Both the position numbers and the translations under genes were made by a program. Positions 46,437 through 55,333 of a DNA stretch of 64,000 nucleotides are shown piece after piece. Source of the stretch: Methanosarcina sp. UBA289. GTDB lineage: Archaea > Halobacteriota > Methanosarcinia > Methanosarcinales > Methanosarcinaceae. Each line of letters starts with the position of its first letter. Positions within the stretch are counted from its first letter, which is position 1. Under the pieces are notes generated by a model. That model was not told the origin of the DNA, made no database searches, and saw only the letters and a list, made by a program, of their open reading frames with translations. Location: assembly GCA_002496565.1 (NCBI GenBank), contig DAKJ01000005.1:124001-188000 (forward strand), given 5' to 3'.

Positions 46437-47228
46437 ATGATAGATTTTTTTGAGTTTTATTTTTACGAGGATTGCCCCTATCAGGATGAAAGCGCAGAAC
46501 TGCTAGGGCTTGAAGGCAGAGGAAAACTGAGGATAATTTCAAGAGAAAATGGAACTTGCGCCTGTGCCGGCGACCTGGCAGAATATTATGAAAGAAAAAA
46601 TCTGAAAGCTTTGAATTTTCTTCGAGATGGGGAGCCTTTCAAGCCTGGGGATACGATTTTTGAAGCCGAAGGAGACCTTAAACTCCTGTTCAAATTTTGG
46701 AGGGTTTCCCAGACATTTCTCTCCCTCATGTGCGCTATTGCCACAAAAACAGCATCTATGGTAAGCTCAGGCAGAAAGGCAAATCCTGACCTTATCATTG
46801 CAACAAGCCGAAAGACCCACCCCGGGTCCCGGATATTTGAGCTTAAAGCCGTCCGGGCAGGTGGAGGAGATATTCACCGAAACTCCCTGAGTGATTCCAT
46901 CCAGATAAGCCAGAATCATCTGGATGTTGCCGGAGAACTGGGAAAACTCAGGTCTATGAAAAAGATAGAAATCGAGCCCAGAACGAAGGAAGAAGCATTT
47001 AGATATGCCGGAATATCGGATATCATGCTCCTTGACCACCTTTCTCCGGAAGAAGTTCAAGAACTCGGGCCTGAACTTAAGAAACTCAACCCGAAACTCG
47101 AACTTGCAGTCGGAGGAATTGAAGCATCCAAAATTCCTGAATACGCTCCTTTTGTCGATATTATTGTCATAAGCGCTCCCTATTATGCAAATCCGCTTGA
47201 CTTCACAACGAAAATAGAAAGGATATGA
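46437..47228 (+). CDS. ModD-like protein (quinolinate phosphoribosyltransferase fold)
   Basis: The 263-residue protein belongs to the NadC/ModD fold: ENGTCACAGDLAEYYERKNL-like lead, then KTASMVSSGRKANPDLIIAT and the C-terminal SDIMLLDHLSPEEV and LAVGGIEASKIPEY barrel strands. ModD proteins occur in molybdate transport loci, but their reaction is not established. It is 31 bp upstream of the DUF364 gene and behind a ModE-like box. GAGGT precedes the ATG. NadC itself is less likely, because the context lacks NAD genes and the motifs fit ModD. Confidence 0.8.
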   Translation: MIDFFEFYFYEDCPYQDESAELLGLEGRGKLRIISRENGTCACAGDLAEYYERKNLKALNFLRDGEPFKPGDTIFEAEGDLKLLFKFWRVSQTFLSLMCAIATKTASMVSSGRKANPDLIIATSRKTHPGSRIFELKAVRAGGGDIHRNSLSDSIQISQNHLDVAGELGKLRSMKKIEIEPRTKEEAFRYAGISDIMLLDHLSPEEVQELGPELKKLNPKLELAVGGIEASKIPEYAPFVDIIVISAPYYANPLDFTTKIERI

Positions 47229-47259
47229 ATCGAGGAAAAAAGAGAAACGGAAGGAGAAT

Positions 47260-48102
47260 ATGAAGAAGAGATCTCCATCAAAAAACAGAGTTACGGAGGA
47301 AAATAGAGGTATGGAAGAGTATAGTGTAGTAGCAGCCCTCATAAACGAACTCAGGCAGAACTTAGGGTCTGCCCTTGAAGAAATAAAAGTCGAAGATGTC
47401 CGCATAGGCCTTGCCTACACCGGAGTCCTGATTTCCGGAAATTACGGAGGTGTTGCCTGCACTCCGCTTTACGAATTTTCCGGTTGTCCTGCTCTGGGTT
47501 TTACGGAAACCATAAAAGGCAAAACTGCGGATAAAATGCTTGAACTTGCCCTGTCCGAAAATCCACTTGAAGCCGCGGTCGGGATTGCAACCGTAAATGC
47601 GCTTTCCCAAATGTTGAGAGAGCTTGAACCTGAGAACTTTACTGTATCAAACGTAGATGTCCTTGATCTTATAAAACCCGGGGATCGGGTTGCAATGGTA
47701 GGCTATTTTGGTCCCCTTGTCCCGAAGATCCTGAAAATAACCGAGAAATTCACGGTCCTCGAAAAGCGTGAAATCGAATCTCCTGAAACCCGGACTCTAT
47801 CTTCGGAAAAAGCCAGAGAAGTCCTCCCTCAATCGGATGTGATAATTATCAGTGCGAGTACTCTTGCCAATAGGACTTTTGACGAACTCCTTTCCCTCCG
47901 GGGTACAGCAAGGGAAGTTATCCTTCTCGGCCCAAGCGCCCCTCTTTACCCTACTCCATTTTTCGAGAGAGGAATTACTGCATTAATGGGAACCCGAATT
48001 CTTGATCCTATGATTATGCTTACTTTGGTAAGTGAAGCAGGAGGAACAAAAAAATTGCATCAGTGCTGCGGAGCAAAGGTTGCGTTTAGAAGAAGCAAAT
48101 AA
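47260..48102 (+). CDS. DUF4213/DUF364 protein, putative metal chelation
   Basis: The 280-residue protein has an N-terminal DUF4213-type enolase-like region (YSVVAALINELRQNLGSALE) and a C-terminal Rossmann-like DUF364 domain (DRVAMVGYFGPLVPKI, SDVIIISASTLANRTFDELL, LLGPSAPLYPTPFF, plus a CCGAK end). The family is annotated as putative heavy-metal chelation from structure. It follows the ModD-like gene closely (SD GGAAGGAG), so both likely act in one metal-linked, perhaps molybdenum-linked, process. Confidence 0.8.
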   Translation: MKKRSPSKNRVTEENRGMEEYSVVAALINELRQNLGSALEEIKVEDVRIGLAYTGVLISGNYGGVACTPLYEFSGCPALGFTETIKGKTADKMLELALSENPLEAAVGIATVNALSQMLRELEPENFTVSNVDVLDLIKPGDRVAMVGYFGPLVPKILKITEKFTVLEKREIESPETRTLSSEKAREVLPQSDVIIISASTLANRTFDELLSLRGTAREVILLGPSAPLYPTPFFERGITALMGTRILDPMIMLTLVSEAGGTKKLHQCCGAKVAFRRSK

Positions 48103-48114
48103 AAAGAAAGGGAA

Positions 48115-48306
48115 TTATTCTTGAGGGAAAAAAGGTATAAATAGCCTGAAAAATCTTTGGAAATCTCTGGCAAAGTAAAGCTTAAAAAATAACTGTGAGC
48201 GCTTAATGATCAGCAACGATAAAAGCCCTAAGGTAACCATTATTGAAATCAAGCCTGGAGTTTGATTGGTTGTCTTGTTGTCAACCGTTTCCTCTTCGTT
48301 ATCCAA
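48115..48306 (-). pseudogene. Remnant of a C-terminal surface-protein anchor
   Basis: The frame from TTG 48306 encodes an acidic lead, then NKTTNQTPGLISIMVTLGLL and LLIIKR, which looks like a PGF-type C-terminal sorting/anchor segment of archaeal surface proteins. It then runs on into a non-anchor tail, as if the original stop was lost. It overlaps the end of the next remnant by 8 bp. Probably a decayed gene end. Confidence 0.35.
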
Positions 48307-48706
48307 TACGTTGGTTTATTATAAGCATCGTTCGTCGAGTGGCTATGGATCCGGAATTATTTTTGACTTTCTCGAAGATCTGAAGGTCATAGTCCGGTAG
48401 GTCATAGTCCGGTAACGGAAGATCCTCCTCATCCGGTTCCCATATAAAAACCACAGGTACCTCCCTTATACCTTCCTGCGGTTTGCAGTAACTATCAATT
48501 TTCTGATGAATCTCGCCAATTCTTGAGTCGCCTACTTCTTTTATGCAGTAATTTATGGGAAAACTACTACATTTTCTGGCTTGCTCTCTAGCATCTTCTG
48601 ACCGGTTGCTCTCCGCAAGGCTAACCCTCTGAGAGAATACGGGTATGTACTCACGATTATGAATAAAAAAGGCCTTATAAGAATTAGAGACAATATTAAC
48701 GCTTAT
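48299..48706 (-). pseudogene. 5'-truncated gene remnant
   Basis: A 135-codon frame without a normal start runs from 48706 to TAA 48299. It reads protein-like throughout (SYKAFFIHNREYIPVFSQRV, then QARKCSSFPINYCIKEVGDS, and EVPVVFIWEPDEEDLPLPDY). A direct 11-nt repeat inside it encodes the PDYDL duplication. I do not recognise the family. It ends where the anchor-like remnant begins, and is cut at 48707 by the divergent neighbouring gene, so it is likely a decayed part of a larger surface protein. Confidence 0.5.
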
Positions 48707-48723
48707 CTAGGGGAGTGATTAAC

Positions 48724-49227
48724 GTGGTGCAGAATGAGCAATTGTATGATAAGATCAAGGAAGCTGTTAACGCTATTCCGATGAAGATTGGCTTTGAGAA
48801 CATAGATGGAATTTCTGAGTATGTTACAAAGCGCGTTTTAGTTGGATATGCACTTGTCCAGTATACAGTACAAGAAAAGGATTTAGGCAACAGGGAATTT
48901 ACGAAGACATTTGTTAAATCAAATCCAGTATATCAAGATGGCTCAGTCAGTGGTATTTACGGTGTTGACACTTATATCGGGAATGAGGAAACTGTAATTG
49001 GTATTGTGCCGGCTACAGGTCCAACGTATGGAATTTTTGGGTTAATGCCTCTTGATGACATATCACTCGAGCAAGTCGCTTCACTTTCGTTTAGTCACTT
49101 TGGCAAAGACAAGTTTTTAGGATTCGAATATGAGGGTGTTGAACATCCCAACTGGATTAGTATGCTTCGTGAAAAGTGGATAGAGAAAGTATATGATAAT
49201 GAAAAGGATCGTGAGCTGTGGGGTTAA
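48724..49227 (+). CDS. Hypothetical protein
   Basis: The soluble product of about 167 residues starts VQNEQLYDKIKEAVNAIPMK and contains SGIYGVDTYIGNEETVIGIV, TGPTYGIFGLMPLDDI and a C-terminal Trp-rich end. I do not recognise it. GGGGAG lies 8 nt before GTG 48724, so I prefer it to the GTG at 48715 that overlaps this site. Confidence 0.55.
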   Translation: MVQNEQLYDKIKEAVNAIPMKIGFENIDGISEYVTKRVLVGYALVQYTVQEKDLGNREFTKTFVKSNPVYQDGSVSGIYGVDTYIGNEETVIGIVPATGPTYGIFGLMPLDDISLEQVASLSFSHFGKDKFLGFEYEGVEHPNWISMLREKWIEKVYDNEKDRELWG

Positions 49228-49547
49228 CTACGAGGATAAGGGGCAAAAAGTCAAAGAAATTTAATTCGGGGGCTTAGAAACTAAGCAAGCCTCCTATCTT
49301 GCTTTCGTTATCGATGGAATTAAGACGCGGAGAGAATCAGCAGTTCTGGAGATACTCCACATAAAGGTGATAATGTAATCTCTACATGGAATTTACAAAA
49401 TAATCTACAGTGCCAGGATGTAATTGGAATTTACTCAACGTTTAACTTTTTCTTTGCCTGCTGTTTTATCGTGCATTGAACTTTTAACTGGTTTTGAATC
49501 TGCGAAATCATTTCAGGATACAACAGTCATATTGTATGGGTGAAATA
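49228..49547. other. Intergenic region, no gene seen
   Basis: AT-rich spacer; nothing recognisable apart from the leader of the following lipoprotein gene. Confidence 0.45.
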
Positions 49548-49979
49548 GTGAGAAAGGCGCTGATTATACTGATAGTATTGCTTGGCGTGTTCCTTGCAAT
49601 AGGATGTGCGGGAAATAAACCTGTAACTCCAAATGAAACAGGAACCCCAGAAAAGGCTGTAACTCCTGCTCAAGCAGTTACTCCAGCTGGAGAAAAAGCA
49701 ACGGAAAGGCAGATTGCAACTGAAATGCATAATGTGACCGAGAAATCGAAGACAAAGGAATATACACTTAAAGAACTGGCAGAATACAACGGTGAAAATG
49801 GGAAGGCATACGTTGCCTATCAAGGCCAGGTCTATGATGTTTCTGACAATGATATTTGGATAAATGGTAGTCATAAAGGATGCAAAGCTGGGACAGACCT
49901 TACGGGAAAAATGGACAAAACACCACACGGGTCTAAGATATTAAAGGGTTATCCTGTCATCGGGACTTTGAAGAAATAA
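49548..49979 (+). CDS. Cytochrome b5-like domain lipoprotein
   Basis: The 143-residue product has a lipoprotein signal (RKALIILIVLLGVFLAIGCA with lipobox Cys), a Thr- and Pro-rich linker, then a cytochrome-b5-like domain: KEYTLKELAEYNGENGKAYV, YQGQVYDVSDND, GSHKGCKAGTDLTG and TPHGSKILKGYPVIG. The His of SHKGC and TPHG could ligate heme. It should be anchored outside the membrane. GGGTGA precedes GTG 49548; an ATG at 49536 is also possible. Confidence 0.82.
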   Translation: MRKALIILIVLLGVFLAIGCAGNKPVTPNETGTPEKAVTPAQAVTPAGEKATERQIATEMHNVTEKSKTKEYTLKELAEYNGENGKAYVAYQGQVYDVSDNDIWINGSHKGCKAGTDLTGKMDKTPHGSKILKGYPVIGTLKK

Positions 49980-50462
49980 CATAACTCTGCAATCTAAGGT
50001 TAACTAGGGTTCTCTAAAATTCACAATCAAACTGAAGCTTATTTCTATTTTTTTCCCATAATTAAGGTGAATAATGATTTCCAAAAGTATATTTTATTTC
50101 CTATTTAATCTTAGATTTAGGTCATAAATGAGAAATAATTGTAAATTACGGAATTCGACAAAGAAATGGCTACAAGTCTTCTCTGAGTGAAGAAATAAAG
50201 ACAAGGCTATATTTTTACTAATATTAATTGAACTCGTAAAATGAGGGGCATGGGGCAATAAAATCAAAAATTAAGGCTTATCAGTTACCTAAATGGAATA
50301 TAACTGATTAACATACTGCATTTTTATTAACGAAGCAACAAAAATTTATTTAAGCCATTAAATAGGCTTTATTGGCTTTTAAATGATTTATATATTTGGG
50401 GATCGTATAAAAATATATATAAAACGATGTAGAAAAAAACGAGATTTGGGGGTACAAAATGT
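49980..50462. other. Intergenic region, no gene seen
   Basis: Very AT-rich; a TATA-like TATATATAAAACG near 50414-50426 probably serves the next gene. Nothing else is recognised. Confidence 0.5.
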
Positions 50463-51197
50463 ATGTTTGGGGAGAATGAAAAAAACTTGTCCAAACAAAA
50501 GAACTTCTGGATAGAGTTTTTCGCAGGTAGGAGAGATGGTGGCCACAGATCTTCGGCTGAAGAATTTCTATCTATGGAAGCAAGAGAAAAACTGTTCCAT
50601 CTGGATGGGGGCAAAACCCTACTTGACTTTGGATGCGGTGCAGGCGAACTCCTAGTTTACTACGCGCCGGAATATGAAAAGATGATAGGAGTTGATTTCT
50701 CAGCATCCATGCTTGACGAAGCAAGCAAAAGAATCAGGGAAAGAAAATGTAGGAATATATCGTTAATCCAGGCTGATGACAAAACAGTCTGGAATAAACT
50801 GGAATGCTCCTTTGATCGAATAACCGCAGCTGGAGTACTTCAGTATTTGACATTGCAGGAAATTGATAGCTTTATTTTTAATGCTTCAAATTATCTTAAT
50901 AAAGGGGGTAAAATAGTGTTGTTCGACATACTAGACCCCAGATTATACCCGTTGTGGAAAATAGGGCTGTTCTCACAGGATGCAAGCTTCTGGAATATTT
51001 TACGCAAAATCGGTTTTGAGTTTAAGGTTGTATTAGCGGCAAGCTTGAATAACCGCCCAAGAGACATTCTCGGGTTTGCCCATAACCCAAACACAATTAA
51101 AAAAGTAGCTGATAAATATAGCTTTGAAACTACTTTTGTAAAATCAATGTATTATGAGTACAAGTATCATGCAATAATAGAGCAGACTAAAGGATGA
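50463..51197 (+). CDS. Class I SAM-dependent methyltransferase
   Basis: The 244-residue protein has motif I TLLDFGCGAGELLVYY, acidic GVDFSASMLDEASKRI, FDRITAAGVLQYLTLQEID and GGKIVLFDILDP, a standard class I methyltransferase. The C-terminus (FAHNPNTIKKVADKYSFETT) resembles small-molecule methyltransferases. Substrate unknown; no partner gene is adjacent. GGGGG precedes the ATG. Confidence 0.82.
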   Translation: MFGENEKNLSKQKNFWIEFFAGRRDGGHRSSAEEFLSMEAREKLFHLDGGKTLLDFGCGAGELLVYYAPEYEKMIGVDFSASMLDEASKRIRERKCRNISLIQADDKTVWNKLECSFDRITAAGVLQYLTLQEIDSFIFNASNYLNKGGKIVLFDILDPRLYPLWKIGLFSQDASFWNILRKIGFEFKVVLAASLNNRPRDILGFAHNPNTIKKVADKYSFETTFVKSMYYEYKYHAIIEQTKG

Positions 51198-51508
51198 AAA
51201 ACCTCAAGATAAAAGTCTTAAAAAAGGATTATAATAGCTAAATCACTATCTTAATTTTCCCAATCAGACAAATAATGAAGTTACACTACTCATCTTCGGA
51301 TTTCATATTACTGATCGTGTACCGTCAAAAGTTTTTCTTCAATCAATCTCCACAGTCCTCATCTCCGGCATCAAACACTTATCTTTTCCTTTAAATAAAA
51401 ATCAAGGGAAAGATTGAATAATAAATGAGGGAGCTGTATCTAAAAATAAGCATAAGGAGCAGAAAATAAATCCTTAACCTTTAACCAAGTGTACTATATT
51501 TCGACTAC
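51198..51508. other. Convergent intergenic region, no gene seen
   Basis: The gap between the methyltransferase and the leftward PKD gene holds nothing I recognise. Confidence 0.45.
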
Positions 51509-51844
51509 TTATATATTTAGTTTAAATGTGTCTTCACTGTCATCCGTGTTATCAGTTACTGTTAATTGGACTTTATGTAGCTTACAGTTTGTGTATATAT
51601 GACTTGGATTTTCACTTGTAGACGACTTACAATCTCCAAAAGTCCATAAATATTCGTCTCCCTCGCTACCTGCAGAAGAACATTTTATTGTGTAAGTACA
51701 CCCAGAAGTCTTAGCAATCTTAGATGTAATACTACAAGAAGCAGCAGCATTTGCTTCTGCGTTTACCGCTGCAGCTGTCAATGATACTACAAAAAGGACT
51801 GCTAACAAAATAGCCAGTCTCTTTTTTATTGTTGATTTCCACAT
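51509..51844 (-). CDS. Small secreted PKD-domain protein
   Basis: The 111-residue product has a signal peptide (KKRLAILLAVLFVVSLTAAA) and one PKD-like beta-sandwich with the signature YLWTFGDCKSSTSENPSHIY (WxFGDG-like; the usual last Gly is Cys). Four further Cys suggest disulfides. PKD domains occur in Methanosarcina surface proteins, usually in arrays; a lone one is unusual. GGGAG precedes the ATG. Confidence 0.78.
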   Translation of the reverse strand: MWKSTIKKRLAILLAVLFVVSLTAAAVNAEANAAASCSITSKIAKTSGCTYTIKCSSAGSEGDEYLWTFGDCKSSTSENPSHIYTNCKLHKVQLTVTDNTDDSEDTFKLNI

Positions 51845-52640
51845 TTATCTACACTCCCTATTTTTATTCGATTTGATACAACTTTAAAGCCCTTGTTCTC
51901 AATCCACTTTCCACTGGTAGAGGTTCACTCTGAGAGTATCGTTTTACCATGAGCCATCCAACTTTATTTTTGCATGAATTTATTTATTGGTAAACATAGT
52001 CTTCATATTAGATGCTGATTTTACATACCAGTGAAAACGATTCCAAATTCTACCAATAAATCATTATTATCAAGGAAATATAATATATAGAATTATAAAC
52101 TAGGAACCTATAAAAAGTAACAATAGGTGTGGTCTAGCCTGGTTTTAGAAAATATCCACTACTAATGGAGTTTTTAATAATCTCCTACTATTTTTCCGGG
52201 ATCTCGCAAAATAACTGTCTATTAGTCAATATGACATTAGATTAAAGTTCAAATCTTCGTATACAATACTGAGCAAACAAGTGAGTAAAGATGATAACTG
52301 TATAGAAATTAGACAGCTACTATAATTTGAAAACTTCATAATTATTATTAAGAATAAAGTTTGATATCCTCATACATGAAAAAACAGTGAAAACTTGTGC
52401 TATTTTAATATAAATCTATATTAAAATAAAAACTTCGTACACAAATTATCAAGTTAAACTTTAATTAATATAATTATTTAATCAATATAATTAATTTATT
52501 TATATATAAACTTAAATAAATTTATTTAAGAACGCTGAAAATAATTCTCTGAAAAATATAAATATGGATCTGAAAGTCTCAAAATTAATACTTTAAAAAA
52601 GATCAGAAAATTCTAAAAGTTCTTTAAATTCTAGTCAGGA
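51845..52640. other. Long AT-rich intergenic region with one hairpin
   Basis: About 800 bp without a gene. ATTTTAATATA and TATATTAAAAT (52402-52427) form a perfect 11-bp inverted repeat around AATC. Several TATA-like tracts occur by composition. No RNA gene is recognised. Confidence 0.5.
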
Positions 52641-52667
52641 AAGTAGGAGGGCATTTGCCTCCTACTT
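52641..52667 (-). terminator. Terminator hairpin of the fmd operon
   Basis: AAGTAGGAGG and CCTCCTACTT are perfect 10-bp arms around a 7-nt loop, 53 nt after the fmdB stop. On the transcribed strand TTTCCTGAC follows. Confidence 0.75.
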
Positions 52668-52719
52668 AAGTTATTTCTTCGTTTTCTCCTGTGATTAGAG
52701 ATAGAGGGCAGTACAAAAT

Positions 52720-54021
52720 TTACTTCCTCGCTTTTATCTTCTCAAAGAGCTGCTTCAAGGTGTCTTCATTGCTCTTCGTAAATTCGAAGGGCGAAGTCGT
52801 AAAAGGTTCGAAGTGAACTGCTACGTCATCAAGCCTGTAGAAAGTTCCATCACATTCCATGGCGTCAATGACTCCCGGGAGTACAACATCCGAAGCAGCT
52901 GTGCTTGGGCATGGAGCGATATCCAGACAAACCATGGGGATTTCGGCAAGATAGGAAGCACAGTCTGCAGGGATATGGCACACAAGGTCAGCACACATCA
53001 CGAGGGCTGCATCCACGTCTTTTTCTCGAAGTACGTCCACGGTTGTAAATTCTCCTGGGTTGTAGCGCGGGAGTCCGCGAGTGAAATCAAGCCCGAAGGG
53101 GTAACCGTACATGTAAGAGGCTACCTGGTTAAAACCTGCTACATTGCAGTGACCTCGAAGAGCTCCAAGGGTGAACTTAGCAAAGTTATTAAGTTCCTTT
53201 ACAAAATTCATGGCAATTTCGGCATTCCTGTGTTTTCCGATGGATGAGGAAAGCCCGAGTCCCACTGAGATAGCTCCGAAAGTGCAGTTCTTCATCATAT
53301 CGAGCATCTTTTCCATAACAGGAATGGGAACTCCTGTGATCTCTTCTACCGACGGATGGGGAGTTTTTCCGTGAAGCAGGGTCATAAGTGCACTGATCAG
53401 TTCGTAGTCCGAGCCGGGTTTGAGCTGCACATGCAGGTCGGAAGCTTCAGCGGTTGGAGTTTTTCTTGGGTCTACAGTGATAACTGTCCTGTCGAAACGC
53501 CCGCGCTTTGTCCAGTAACCTCTTGGGAAAACTGCATATCTTGACATCTGTCTCGGCATGGATTCAAGAGGATTGGTTCCCCAGTAGACTAAAAGGTCAG
53601 CCCTGTTTTTCTTCTGTCCTTCGGTTGCACCGACTTTTCCGGATTCCTGGATTCCCATAGCTGTTGGCCCGTGGCAGATAGTAGCATTGGAATCAACAAT
53701 TGCACCAAGGTATTCTCCTATCTTGAGCCCTATTTCATGTGCTTCACAGGAGGTTTCACTGCCCATGAAAAGCAGGGGACGCTTTGCCGAAACAAGGATA
53801 TCGGCAGCTCTTTCAAGAGCTTCATCCCAGGCTGCGGGGGTCAGTTTTCCTTCGCTCTTTATGAGAGGCTGCCTGAGCCTGTGGGAACTTACAACTTCCT
53901 TAAATTTGGCGTTTCCCATCTTACATGCATTTTTTGCTTCAATCTTCCCGTCTCCGAATTCAACCTGGATGTCATCACAGGACGCCCCGCAGACCGGACA
54001 GACTATGTTTTTGTAAATCAT
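52720..54021 (-). CDS. fmdB: Formylmethanofuran dehydrogenase subunit B (molybdenum type)
   Basis: The 433-residue subunit holds the Mo-bis(pyranopterin) site and a [4Fe-4S] cluster. The cluster ligands are likely Cys8, Cys11, Cys15 and Cys33 (CPVCGASC, NACKMG). The metal ligand is Cys116 in NATICHGPT; a Cys codon, not selenocysteine, is present. It reduces CO2 to formate, which FmdA condenses with methanofuran; the reverse occurs in methyl oxidation. It is the last gene of fmdEFACDB, 2 bp after fmdD. The molybdenum assignment over tungsten (fwd) comes from gene order with fmdE and fmdF and from the ModE-like operator. Confidence 0.95.
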   Translation of the reverse strand: MIYKNIVCPVCGASCDDIQVEFGDGKIEAKNACKMGNAKFKEVVSSHRLRQPLIKSEGKLTPAAWDEALERAADILVSAKRPLLFMGSETSCEAHEIGLKIGEYLGAIVDSNATICHGPTAMGIQESGKVGATEGQKKNRADLLVYWGTNPLESMPRQMSRYAVFPRGYWTKRGRFDRTVITVDPRKTPTAEASDLHVQLKPGSDYELISALMTLLHGKTPHPSVEEITGVPIPVMEKMLDMMKNCTFGAISVGLGLSSSIGKHRNAEIAMNFVKELNNFAKFTLGALRGHCNVAGFNQVASYMYGYPFGLDFTRGLPRYNPGEFTTVDVLREKDVDAALVMCADLVCHIPADCASYLAEIPMVCLDIAPCPSTAASDVVLPGVIDAMECDGTFYRLDDVAVHFEPFTTSPFEFTKSNEDTLKQLFEKIKARK

Positions 54022-54023
54022 GC

Positions 54024-54413
54024 TTACTGCCCTCCGATATATACTTTCAACACTACATCTTCGGCGCTAAGAACCTCATCTTCAGTGGGCTCAATCGTTA
54101 CCGGGGCGCCCTTATAGAGGGGAGAACCCGTAGAAAGGGTATCAGGATCAATGATAACATTCGACCAGATGGCCCTTGGCATGAACACCTGCCCTGGCTG
54201 GACTGAATCCGTACATTTCGTATAAACCGCAATCGAATGTTTTCCGTTCCGGCTTGTTACTTTTACTTTCTCAGGGCAACAGAGTGCTGCAAAATCTACA
54301 GGAGAAATCCAGCATGATGCACACTCCGTGATGTAATCATCCGTGAACTTATCCCCGCCTTTGGCAAGCCTGCCTTCATTAATCGTACTTCCTGTAATGA
54401 GTATTACTTCCAT
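54024..54413 (-). CDS. fmdD: Formylmethanofuran dehydrogenase subunit D
   Basis: The 129-residue protein starts MEVILITGSTINEGRLAKGG and is a molybdopterin dinucleotide-binding beta-barrel domain, equal to the C-terminal domain of formate dehydrogenases. It completes the pterin site with FmdB. GAGGTGA lies before ATG 54413, whereas longer in-frame starts lie inside fmdC. It is 10 bp from fmdC and 2 bp from fmdB. Confidence 0.93.
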   Translation of the reverse strand: MEVILITGSTINEGRLAKGGDKFTDDYITECASCWISPVDFAALCCPEKVKVTSRNGKHSIAVYTKCTDSVQPGQVFMPRAIWSNVIIDPDTLSTGSPLYKGAPVTIEPTEDEVLSAEDVVLKVYIGGQ

Positions 54414-54423
54414 GCTTCTCACC

Positions 54424-55329
54424 TCAGAGTTCCGGGTTTGCATCTGCAACCACGTAAAGCGCTCCTTTTGCCCGCTTGCTGATCGCATAGTCCCCTGTGA
54501 ATTTCTTGAAGTCGCCTATCAGCTCAACCTCACCACATTTGACACTATTTTCCATAGAAGCAAATTCAAAACCTGGAGAGAAGCGCTCGATTTTGCCTCC
54601 TATGACTATGGTACCTCCTGCCATTTCAGCGCCTACTGCACGAAGAGCTCCTCCTTTTACGAAGATGAGCCCTCCGTTCTGGCGGATTCCGCAGAAGCTT
54701 TCAACATTGCCTTCTACTATGATTTCGCCGCCGTCCATGCCGCCTCCGAGCTGGTGGCGTGCTGAGCCTTCGATGACAATGCGTCCGCCTTTCATGCCGT
54801 GCCATTTTCCTCTGTATGCACAGCCCACATGGTCTCCGGCATTGCCTTTAATGTGCAGAAGTCCGCCTGTCATTTCCATGCCTGCCCAGGAATCAGCATC
54901 TCCGCAAACGACAATCTCGCCTCCTTTCATCTCGGTGCCTACGTGCATGCCAGCAGAACCTTCAATCTCGATTTTTCCTGCACTCATGCCTTCCCCAATC
55001 CTTTTAATCCGCATTGCGTCACCTTTCATGCGGATCAGGGTCTCAGCTGCAGAACTGCCTCCGTTGCCTATTACTTCAAAAAACTCGGAGAGAGGATAGG
55101 TCTTTGGTCCCTGCCAGACTTCCAGGTTTCCGATTTCTTCGGCGTTTTTGCCTGCAAAAGCATCAGGAGTTATAACGTCAGCTTCCACTTTGATGTCAAT
55201 CTCTTTTTTAGGAATAAGCACTACTTCTGCCATTTCTCCAGCACTTTCGCCGGTAAATGAGCCAGGCTTTATAACTACCTCGAGTTTACTCTCAATTTCA
55301 TTTTTATTAATAAGTACTCCCTCTGTCAT
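54424..55329 (-). CDS. fmdC: Formylmethanofuran dehydrogenase subunit C
   Basis: The 301-residue subunit is built from repeated Gly-rich beta-helix turns (GGEIVVCGDADSWAGMEMTG, GGLLHIKGNAGDHVG, GGRIVIEGSARHQLG), as in the C-terminal domain of glutamate synthase. It is the structural subunit bridging FmdA and FmdB. ATG 55329 follows GAGGTGA and starts 4 bp after the fmdA stop. Confidence 0.95.
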   Translation of the reverse strand: MTEGVLINKNEIESKLEVVIKPGSFTGESAGEMAEVVLIPKKEIDIKVEADVITPDAFAGKNAEEIGNLEVWQGPKTYPLSEFFEVIGNGGSSAAETLIRMKGDAMRIKRIGEGMSAGKIEIEGSAGMHVGTEMKGGEIVVCGDADSWAGMEMTGGLLHIKGNAGDHVGCAYRGKWHGMKGGRIVIEGSARHQLGGGMDGGEIIVEGNVESFCGIRQNGGLIFVKGGALRAVGAEMAGGTIVIGGKIERFSPGFEFASMENSVKCGEVELIGDFKKFTGDYAISKRAKGALYVVADANPEL

Positions 55330-55333
55330 TGCT

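Noticed and set aside
48707..48709. TAG before the 48299-48706 frame read as pyrrolysine
   Set aside because: Pyrrolysine is possible in Methanosarcina, but an in-frame TAA follows three codons further upstream, so reading through TAG would not give a start.
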